Below, piece by piece: positions 9,319 through 16,562 of a stretch of DNA of 16,562 nucleotides; the stretch's first letter is position 1; the number at the start of each line of letters is the position of its first letter. The stretch is from the NCBI GenBank assembly GCA_003024985.2, contig PXIH01S0001473.1; one strand, written 5' to 3'. The DNA is from Euperipatoides rowelli (lineage: Eukaryota > Onychophora > Udeonychophora > Euonychophora > Peripatopsidae). Below the pieces are notes generated by a model, which was not told the DNA's origin, made no database searches, and saw nothing but the letters and a program-made list of their open reading frames with translations. The position numbers and the translations under genes were made by a program.

Positions 9319-10478
9319 CTAAAAAACAGAAATAGGAAAAAAAAAAAAATCTACAGAAAAATAATAAACCAAAATGTTTTGAAATCATTAATTTAATCAA
9401 ATATAATTTACAGATCATTACTGTCATTACAAAATATCAACATAATCGTCACCATAAATGAGAAACAATAGTAATAGTAAAAAAATTTAACATTGATAAT
9501 ACTTTTAGTAGCAATAGTAAATAATAATAATACAGTATAACTATATTTCCAGTGGTGCCATCTGTCATATGTAATTTAGACTAAATGTAAAGGATTGAAA
9601 TATTACTATTTGTGCACACAAGACAGGTTTTTTTTGTCCATCGCTCTATTTTTTCTTAGATTTTTCATTGGATGAAAAGCTACTGGAATCATGATGTATG
9701 GATGTCTGCATAATAGGCTAGTTAAGTTTGACGTCACCCGTACCCGAAGCAGATCATTACAAAAGGCAGGGAATTATTTGATTTTAAATAAAATGCAATC
9801 AATATTTACTACCGTACTATTTAAGATTTTAAAAAACAATTACTAATTATTATGTTGAGATTTTTGAGTTAAGTTTACATTTAGTATATTATTATTATTA
9901 TTAATTAAGGAAACATTTCAATTTATTGAAGTTATTATCTCGCTAATAATCTATTTTTTTCTTTTAAATAAAAATAACAATATTTCTACAAATAATTGCA
10001 ATATAATTCAATATACAGTGTGTACTTTATGTAAGCTGCAGTGTACTCTTTGTAGTTTGAAACAACAACAACAAAAAAGACTAATATTGTAAAGTCTTGC
10101 ATATAGTAAAGCTTTATTGTTTAAGTATAGCGTACTCTGGAATTCACTGCTTAATTAATGACTGGGCTGACAAAAGTTGTGTAAAAATTATAAAAAAGCT
10201 AATTTGACTTATAATTACATTACATTAGAATCGATACAAAAAAAAATTAAAAATTTTAAACAAAATATTAGATTAAGACCAAGAAAAACCTCACTGGACT
10301 ATGGTCTGTTGTTGTTCAGCATATTTGTATTAGAGTTAGGGTTTGGTTTGGGATGAAAGTTAGGACTAAATAAAAAAATATGGCAGCTGAACCATTTAGT
10401 CATTTGACATGCAGTGATATGCCATTGGTTGTTTCGGAAAAAGGGCTACAGGTGGCATCACAGATCAGTCTACATAGA

Positions 10479-10565
10479 GCCTATGGCTATGTTTTTTAAA
10501 AATCTCCGAGAAATTGTACACGTCACGGAGAACTAACAGAATATAAACAGAGAAGACAGAGTCCG
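10479..10565 (+). repeat. Repeat fragment containing a CTCCGAG hairpin
   Basis: This segment contains CTATGTTTTTTAAAAATCTCCGAG followed by CGGAGAACTAACAG. It is an inverted copy of 13213-13290, which reads CTGTGTTTTTTAAAAATCTCCGAG on the minus strand. The TCTCCG/CGGAGA arms can form a small stem. It directly precedes the N at 10597 and the piggyBac-type half copy. Confidence 0.55.
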
Positions 10566-10597
10566 AGATTATTAAAATACGCTAACAGAGAAATAAN

Positions 10598-10755
10598 AAA
10601 ATGGGCTATGTGCATGGTAAAAACCTACCAGTATTGTAGTGGGGGAGTTAGTTTTAAGAATAAAAGGCAGAAATAAACCCACAAGACCATACACATAGGC
10701 ACATTTTATAAAAAATTAAATTTGTCATAAAATTTACGACTCGCTGGAGGTTTAA
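10598..10755 (+). mobile_element. piggyBac-type MITE, right half only
   Basis: About 157 bases match 8548-8707 in the same orientation at roughly 85% identity by eye. Both start AAAATGGGCTATGTGCATG, share ACAAGACCATACACATA, and end in an AAATTTACGAC block followed by a terminal TTAA at 10752-10755. The left half of the element is absent. An N at 10597 sits exactly where the homology begins. The sequence before it belongs to a different repeat (10479-10565). Confidence 0.75.
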
Positions 10756-11514
10756 GTCCACTTCTTACGGCGAATGTTTGGTTGTAAATTGTGTACACAT
10801 GAGTCATGACGAAAATAACTGTGGCAGCAGATTATTCCATATTTAAAATTTTACAACATCCAAATTGTTTTTGAAATGAAGAATCGATACGTAGGTTAAT
10901 GCACATTTTTCTTCCAACTTTCGTAATCTGCTTTTAAACTGTAATGAAACAATATTTTTATCTTATAAATATCGGTTTACATTACTTTAGCATTTCTAAT
11001 CGTCAAGGAAGATAAATACCTTCATTATTATTATTTTTTTATATCTTACAATTTGGTATTTTTCTTTTTTTAAGAGAAGAAATGATGTCATGTACTTGAC
11101 CAAAGGCAAGCTGTTCAAAAAAGGGTGTAACCCCAAGAATTAGGGATGTCGGTTCCAAATTTCATAGATTATTTTAGAAAGTTTAAGCACAAAGCAAAGT
11201 TAGTAGTTAAAATAAGGGTTTTTATATAGTTTGTTTATTCGTTTTTATTTATTTAAAAGTTAAAGTATGGGAAATATGTGAGGTAATTCTAGAAATAATT
11301 AGGTAGTCCTGATGGACTTGAATTAGCTAAAGATATTTGCCCTCCACTAAAATTTAACTGCACAGCCCCGGGCTGTCGGCCAGACTAATTTTTTAACTCT
11401 GATTAATTACATTTATAGCTAGGGTATGCTATCGTTCCCCCTCGGTGAAAGATTTGATCTTTAAGTCAGATGGGTAGTTTGAAAACCAACTCAACCATAA
11501 AGCATAGGCTAGGC

Positions 11515-11934
11515 CAGGGGTACCCTAGAGCACATTATAAAATACCGGTAGAGTGGCGGCCATCATCTATATTTATCTATAATGACGAAAATATATGAGC
11601 AGATGTCAAAAATGCAGTAGAATCTGGATTGTATCGCCTGTATTTAGACAATTCTCTAACTATCCCCACCACTACTCAATTTGACCATCTGGGTGCATTG
11701 CACTCAAGTTCATCTGCGTTAACTTGGCACAAAAGGTGGAATTAAAGAGGTCGATTTACAAGAAAACAACTGCCTAAAATTGGTTGTCTAACCACTCACA
11801 ATCTAAATCAATGGGATCCGGGCGCTGACAGCTAACACAGACAAGCTTTCATTTCATGGTCGAACAGCAGCGGGCACACACAAATTGGTCAATGGCCGCC
11901 ATGGTGCCCGCAGGCACAGGGTTGGGTACTCCTG
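11515..11934. mobile_element. hAT-type MITE with 8-bp target duplication
   Basis: The left end starts CAGGGGTACCCTAGAGCA and the reverse complement of the right end starts CAGGAGTACCCAACCCTGTG. Both arms then share a GTGGCGGCCAT or ATGGCGGCCAT block about 45 bases in. The flanking octamers are GGCTAGGC (11507-11514) and GCCTAGGC (11935-11942), a 7/8 match and hAT-like in length. The element is 420 bp, more GC-rich than its surroundings, and has no transposase frame. Confidence 0.75.
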
Positions 11935-12276
11935 GCCTAGGCTATACAGTACAGATTAAAAGTGCTAAAATAATATTCTGGTTTGATCTGGAGTTAATTT
12001 GATTACATAACAAAGTTTTTTTAGGTAAATATAGTCCATATCAAATTTCATGCAATTGATTCACAAATAAAGAGTATTTATTTGTGATCGAGTTTGCTCT
12101 TTAGGTAAACTTGCGGTGAACTTGTTTACTATAAAGCATCGAGCCTTCATGCTACGGTATGAAAACAACAAAGAAATAAAAATTTTACTTGGTTTTGGAA
12201 TAATTTAAAGTTTGTAGACAGATTCATAGTGATGAAAGTTAGGCACAAATAAGTTTGTAATCAAATTTGACAAAGT

Positions 12277-12498
12277 TCAAGTAGCAAACAGAAACAAAGT
12301 ACATGATTTGCAGTAAAATAAAGTCTTGAACATCACGAGTGAGGATTCACAGTGTGCAGCCACTTCAACAATTTCTTGAAGATTTCTCAGACAAATTTTA
12401 TTAACACAAGTAGGCTTATAAATAACTAAAATCCCAAATTTACAATAATGATAAACCATTTGTTTTAAAGTTAATTTCTCTGTTGGCAAGGCAAACAT
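12277..12498 (-). other. Possible decayed coding fragment, weakly BTB-like
   Basis: A 73-codon open stretch on the HACE1 strand. Its middle, reading NLQEIVEVAAHCESS, faintly recalls the NVQELLEAADLL helix of BTB/Kelch proteins. The flanking residues do not fit convincingly and no other BTB or Kelch segment is nearby. HACE1 has no such domain, and exons A and B join directly around it, so it is not part of the main transcript. Confidence 0.15.
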
Positions 12499-12545
12499 AC
12501 ACGCTAAACAGTGGTGTATCTACATATTTTGGTTAGGTTCTGTTA

Positions 12546-12767
12546 CCTGCCCACCAACATGGCTGACGGTACTAAGTTGAAATGATCTAGATCGGCCCTC
12601 AGCAAAAGATTATTTCACCTCTAGATTATCTTAGGGTTTCAGGGATACGGTAAGGTTAGGACTGTAAAGAAAATATATCAAAATCAGTGAGAAAAAAATA
12701 CTAATTCCACAAGCTACTACGTTTTAGTTGTCGCGCGACCCGTAATGTTAATTATGTTGGTGGGCAG
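12546..12767. mobile_element. TA-flanked MITE (Tc1/mariner-like)
   Basis: The inverted ends share a perfect 14-base block, CTGCCCACCAACAT at 12547-12560 and its reverse complement at 12753-12766. Each is bordered by TA (12544-12545 and 12768-12769), consistent with a TA target duplication. The 222-bp interior includes a GGTTAGGACTGTAAA stretch and a GC-rich TCGCGCGACCCG block, and is non-coding. Assignment to Tc1/mariner rests only on the TA flanks. Confidence 0.6.
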
Positions 12768-12904
12768 ATAATGAAATCTGACTTATATTTTGCCCCTTCC
12801 CACCTTGCAGGCAAAATTAAAGGGCCCTTTGACAAAGTTTGATTTGATAAGCTTTTTTTTTCTTTTGGTCAATTCCCTTGACAAAAAAAAAGAATTAGAC
12901 CTAA

Positions 12905-12982
12905 TTACGGTGATATCTGGTGTTTTTTGTCAGCAGACAGTAGCAGCACACTCAGACAAAAAAACACAAGATATCACTGTAA
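12905..12982. repeat. 27-bp imperfect hairpin
   Basis: Arms 12905-12931 (TTACGGTGATATCTGGTG, then a T tract and GTC) and 12955-12982 are inverted copies. They differ by one G/A mismatch, one G-U type pair and one T in the homopolymer. The loop is 23 bases. The outer sequence AGAC..TAATTAC is also loosely repeated on both sides, which favours a tiny MITE over an RNA gene. Confidence 0.6.
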
Positions 12983-13199
12983 ATCTGTAATTACTGTAAG
13001 TCTAAAAATAAATAAATATTTTTTTATAAGAGGATTGACCAACATTAAGACATCAAAAAACAACCAAAAATAAATAAATAAATATTTTTTTTTGGTGCCC
13101 CCTCCCCCCTTGTGTTGCGGGGTTCGGCGCCTTTTTAGATATGCCCCTGACTCTAAATAAAGTTGTCATAAAAATACTAAACTAACATAAATATTTTAT

Positions 13200-13290
13200 T
13201 TAACCTTCAAGNCTCCAGATTCAGAGCTTCTCTTATAGTTCTCCGGAACTCGGAGATTTTTAAAAAACACAGCCTATTTGAACAAGCAAA
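13200..13290 (-). repeat. Repeat fragment joined to a piggyBac-like terminus
   Basis: The minus-strand sequence of 13213-13290 matches 10479-10565. At 13200-13211 the plus strand reads TTAACCTTCAAG, close to the terminus of the MITE at 8081 (TTAACCTTCGAG). An N at 13212 separates the two. The same two repeat types also meet at an N at 10597. Confidence 0.5.
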
Positions 13291-13526
13291 CTTTCTTTAA
13301 TAACCTTGTTATTGAAAGTGGTCAATTAATTATCGAAAATAGTCATAACTCCTATATTATTAGACTAGCATTAAAAAATTGTCAGCTCCAGAGAAAAAGC
13401 CTATTATTGAATTTGATAATTTGCTAATTTGAATCAATATGGTGCCAATTAATGGCTTAAATATTCAAAACTCCCGCAATTCTAAACCGATTTTGACCAA
13501 ACTTGAACTAAAAATTTTTTCTAGCT

Positions 13527-13793
13527 CTTTTACTAGGAAAATATAGTCTGGGGAAAATCAAGATTCCTTGTAATTCAAAGTGTCCAAGACCCCTGGCTGC
13601 ATAACAGCCTCGCAATGAAAGTTGTCACACGCCGCTTTAAGAAACGTTAAAAAAAATTACCTAGTCAAGACACGGTAAAAGCCATGGCTTCTGTGATAAT
13701 TAATTTGTTAATTGATTAGTGTTGTGGTTCTTTTCATTTTATCTGCCCAACAGAGAAATTCTTCATATGTAAAAATCTTTTGTAGAAAAAAGA
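13527..13793 (+). repeat. Diverged dispersed repeat, copy 2
   Basis: Second member of the pair with 2318-2587, in the same orientation and with the same order of conserved blocks. The two copies are in different HACE1 introns about 11 kb apart. Blocks such as GCATAACAGCCT and TGTGGTTCTT are nearly identical while the spacers differ, which suggests old insertions rather than a recent duplication. Confidence 0.6.
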
Positions 13794-14883
13794 ATAGATA
13801 ACGCTCAAACGTTTTAAGATATCTTACATAAAGCCTGAGATTTCCAATGTCCAAGTACACAGATCATAAAATATTTAACATGGAAGCACGTAATCAGAAG
13901 ATCCAAGCGACCTGATTAAAATCATTTTTTAATACTATTAATGATAAATACTACAATGATTAATATGATGTCCATAAGATCAATCGTAATCTACCGGTCG
14001 ATTGCTATGTGATTTTAGTCGATTGCCAATAATAATTTGAAGAGATATTTTTAAAACGGTGCTTAATAAATATGAAATTATCTAATCATGCAACGCTTAA
14101 CTTAAAAGAGCTGAAAACAAATCTTTCAGCTCAGCTTTTACCTAAATAAACGATAGCAAAGACAGCTACAATTGCATCTTTCCGAGTAGCCTTTACCAGA
14201 GCAGTTTTTAAAGACACATTTTTAGAGGCAGCCAATTTTGTTTTGTGACTTTAATTAGGTCAGATTATATTCTACAAGGGAGTTTATGACTTCAGTTGCT
14301 CTTTTAACTAAAACTGCCCTTAGTGTTAGTGTTTTAGATGACTTTATATGGGGGGGAAATGATTTTCCCCATGAAAAACTGCCAAATGAAAAAAATAAAT
14401 AATTAAATTTTAATTTTGTTGTCATATTTTTTGACAGTATAATATTTACATTTATGGTATATACACCAGAGTTTCTGTTTGAATTATTAGTAAATAAATA
14501 AAGGCGATTTTTTAATTTAATTTTTTTTTGCNATCGAGTCATTTCAATAGCTTAATAAGCAAATTTAACCCCTAAAAGATTAAAAAAAAAAAAAGAATTA
14601 ATAATGTATTGGAGTATAAAGTAAAAAAAAAAAAAAAAACCTCACTTCTAAATCGTATTAAATGCTGTAAATATATAAGTAAAAAAAAAACTATATTTTT
14701 TAAAAATACTAAGAAACATTATTACGTTTGTTTTTTAGTTTATACTAGTCGAAACCTGTCAAAATTGACGGTAATTTTTTTTTGGCCCATAATTTTGTGT
14801 CCTATTTGGAACTATGACCCCCCTCCCCCCAAAAAAAAAATGGCCAAGTCTATTTTCATTGTCTAAAATGACGGAATTCAATT

Positions 14884-15100
14884 GGGCTTCCCTAGCATCC
14901 CTATGTGATTCTAAACATCTAGGATAACAAAAATTTCAAATTTAAACTTAATCGGAGCAATTTAAAAAATTGCGATTTTTGGGGCCCCATTAGCACCTCC
15001 ATGTGACCACCTAGGACCTTGACCTTTTATATACATAGTCTAAACCTCTACAGTAACACCAGTTTCAAATTTCAACTCCATTATGGAGAAAATTCAATTT
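14884..15100 (+). repeat. Two diverged tandem units of about 100-120 bases
   Basis: Unit 1 (14884-14980) and unit 2 (14981-15100) share in order GGG(C/G)NNCC..TAGCA(T/C)C..C..ATGTGA, a CTAAAC(A/C)TCTA block, TTTCAAATTT(A/C)AACT and GGAG(C/A)AA. The second unit includes the phrase CTAGGACCTTGACCTTT. The family is not recognised. It looks like part of an old repetitive element rather than coding sequence. Confidence 0.5.
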
Positions 15101-15574
15101 AAAGACTTCAGAATGACAGATACACAGAGAAAATTTGTTTTTTAATATATTCTATTTATTCATTATGCTACGAAAAAAAAATATTGCCTTTTAAAATGTT
15201 TCGCTCAGTTTTTGATTTCTCATTTTTAATTAATCTAGCCTTAATATGCCCTCCATCCTAAAATGAAATCTTTCTTTCTCTTTATTGGTTTATGTAAAAA
15301 TGAAGGAAAAGAAATAGTTGAAAAATTTGTTTCTTTTATACAGTATTTTTTTAAAAAAAGATACTGTTATGTCGTACAGGAACCAATCTCTTACGTTTCA
15401 TTTGTATTCCGATGGAAATTTAATACTCGAGTAATTTCGATTTTATTTGCATATTTTAGGAACCCAACAGCAACTCAGACTGAGGTTCTGGTGTACATAC
15501 TGTATATTAGAACATTTTACATAAAAGGTGATTGATACTAAATCTTTAATTATTTGATCATCTGGATCCTGATA

Positions 15575-15590
15575 TACAGTATATACTGTA
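15575..15590. repeat. 16-bp perfect palindrome
   Basis: TACAGTATATACTGTA reads the same on both strands and ends 11 bases before the exon A donor side. It is built from the TACTGTA word that is over-represented across the window. Confidence 0.5.
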
Positions 15591-15600
15591 GATTATTTAC

Positions 15601-15736
15601 CTTGAAAGCTGAGTTCGAGTTACAGTTGGATGAATATGTATCAGATTGCACAGGCATCACCTTGCGGTATAATTTACAAAGGAAACAAATACATCGTAAA
15701 AAACTAGCAACTTGAGAGTCAAAGTTGCTGGAGACA
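15601..15736 (-). CDS. HACE1: HACE1 exon A (linker after the ankyrin repeats)
   Basis: Internal exon of a HACE1-like HECT-type E3 ubiquitin ligase. In vertebrates HACE1 ubiquitinates active RAC1 and acts at Golgi and endosomal membranes; that role is family knowledge. The exon is 136 bases: one leading base that completes a split codon, then 45 codons ending in Phe-Lys. The acceptor is a pyrimidine-rich TTCTCTCTACAG (AG at 15738-15737) and the donor is AAG|GTAAAT (GT at 15600-15599). The peptide begins VSSNFDSQVASFLR, matching the SSNYDAQMKSLLR stretch recalled from human HACE1 between the ankyrin repeats and the HECT domain. It ends in phase 0, and exon B opens in phase 0 with PLEVLW, as in the human FKPLELLW. 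The Asn/Ser-rich C-terminal third is poorly conserved. No stop codon interrupts it. The upstream exon, which must end in phase 2, is not in the window. Confidence 0.9.
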
Positions 15737-16562
15737 CTGTAGAGAGAATAAAAATATAAATCATATGAATAAATTAAATACTATACAAATATAGTCTTAA
15801 AATTGATTTTAAAATACATACTGTATAATAAAGATTTCAATTGAAAATAAGATGTAAAATAACATGACCTAAAATTGTAACTTTTAAAAATTTATTGCAA
15901 TATATTCTTTTTGGAAAACAAAATACAACATGAAAATAATACTGTTTTTACAAAAATATTTGAGTCTATAATATAAAACAATTTTGGCAATAAGGATAAA
16001 AAATGCATTCATAGCTCTGAGGGAGAAAATGGCTTGTGGGTTTGTTTAAAATTGCTGTGTGATTGGAATTCAAGTTGGCTGTTTCATTCAAACTTTTACT
16101 GTTTAATGATTTTATATATTATTATTACGTTTATTTGTATAACATAACACAAATGCATTATATATAATATAAAATATAAATATAATTTGATCGTTGCATT
16201 ATCAATAACATTATAGCAACATAAAAGATTAAGTCATTGCCCCGAAGGATGTTGACGAAATTTACATTTTTTCCAAATAATAAGTGATTAGACTACACCA
16301 ACACTGAAAACTATTAATCCAGATGAAAACACATTAACAAGTCAAAATCCTTATTACATAGTTCCAAATCCGGGTTATATCAATCTTCAAAACTTCATTG
16401 ATGATGAAGCCAAGCTTTTCATGCCGGCATTACTTTAGACATAAATCAAGGCAAAATATTAGACTATTCTGATTAGGTAAAACTCCACCACATTTATAAA
16501 ATAAAACACAATCCAAAATAAAAGTTAAATCAGAATTAAAAGAAATAATCTAGTAAATTATA
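15737..16562 (-). other. HACE1 intron upstream of exon A (partial)
   Basis: At least 826 bases of intron running off the right edge. Minus-strand frames were read for the conserved HACE1 residues that should precede SSNFD, and none were found. The sequence is AT-rich. One plus-strand open stretch near 16292-16438 is listed separately. No transposon ends were recognised here. Confidence 0.7.
16292..16438 (+). other. Unidentified open stretch, 48 codons
   Basis: Frame between stops at 16289-16291 and 16436-16438, opposite in strand to HACE1. The translation includes NPDENTLTSQNPYYIVPNPG and ends DDEAKLFMPALL, with a more protein-like composition than the surrounding AT-rich frames. It has no ATG near the start, no strong splice acceptor and no recognised family. 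It could be a decayed transposon or pseudogene fragment, or chance. Confidence 0.2.

Larger units (their letters stand above)
9319..15600 (-). other. HACE1 intron between exons A and B
   Basis: A 6,282-base phase-0 intron. It holds the piggyBac-type half copy (10598-10755), a hAT-type MITE (11515-11934), a TA-flanked MITE (12546-12767), a hairpin (12905-12982), one copy of a diverged dispersed repeat (13527-13793) and a two-unit tandem repeat (14884-15100). Stretches 9319-10260 and 15100-15570 show only AT-rich sequence, short microsatellites (AAT repeats near 9518-9531 and 9887-9901) and poly-A or poly-T tracts. Confidence 0.85.

Noticed and set aside
12790-12990. Plus-strand 66-codon frame
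   Set aside because: It runs through homopolymers and the inverted-repeat hairpin at 12905-12982, so its codons follow from a repeat structure.
14255-14542. Minus-strand 95-codon frame
   Set aside because: Low-complexity Lys/Asn/Ile/Phe composition, begins at an N, and has no family resemblance.
14609-14866. Plus-strand 85-codon frame
   Set aside because: Made of poly-Lys and poly-Phe from A and T tracts, with no protein-like segment.
15263-15535. Plus-strand 90-codon frame
   Set aside because: Phe/Ile/Tyr/Lys-rich translation of AT-rich intron opposite HACE1, with no recognised motif.

Overview
This is a eukaryotic, intron-dominated, AT-rich window (roughly 70% A+T by eye) from an animal genome. 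It carries an internal piece of one protein-coding gene on the minus strand: three exons of a HACE1 orthologue (HECT domain and ankyrin repeat containing E3 ubiquitin ligase). In gene order they are exon A 15736-15601, exon B 9318-8918 and exon C 5862-5794. All three have canonical AG/GT splice borders, their phases match at both internal junctions, and the joined reading frame aligns without a gap at the B-C junction to the region just before the HECT domain in vertebrate HACE1. The ankyrin exons lie beyond the right edge and the HECT exons beyond the left edge of the window. I found no other HACE1 exon here.

The rest is intron: at least 5.79 kb downstream of exon C, 3.06 kb between C and B, 6.28 kb between B and A, and at least 0.83 kb upstream of A. 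It is full of short non-autonomous DNA transposons and older dispersed repeats. Recognisable are a piggyBac-type MITE with TTAA ends (8081-8707) and a half copy of it (10598-10755), a hAT-type MITE with an 8-bp target duplication (11515-11934), a TA-flanked MITE (12546-12767), several single hAT-like ends, and a diverged repeat present at 2318-2587 and 13527-13793. The low-complexity tracts and the over-represented words TACTGTAT/ATACAGTA and TAGGCCTA suggest a marine invertebrate deuterostome such as an echinoderm or hemichordate. That placement is an impression, not a measurement.

The most striking observation is a pair of inverted hAT-type ends (TAGGGTTGCCACC) at 4464 and 7443, flanked by an exact 8-bp direct repeat (ATAGTAGA). 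By the normal rules this marks a single 2,980-bp insertion, yet exon C of HACE1 lies inside it. A single N lies just inside each end (4614 and 7348). Either the exon travelled within a transposon-bounded segment, or an exon-bearing contig was scaffolded into the gap of a short hAT element. The second explanation seems more likely. No complete autonomous transposon, RNA gene, CRISPR array or other self-contained system was found.
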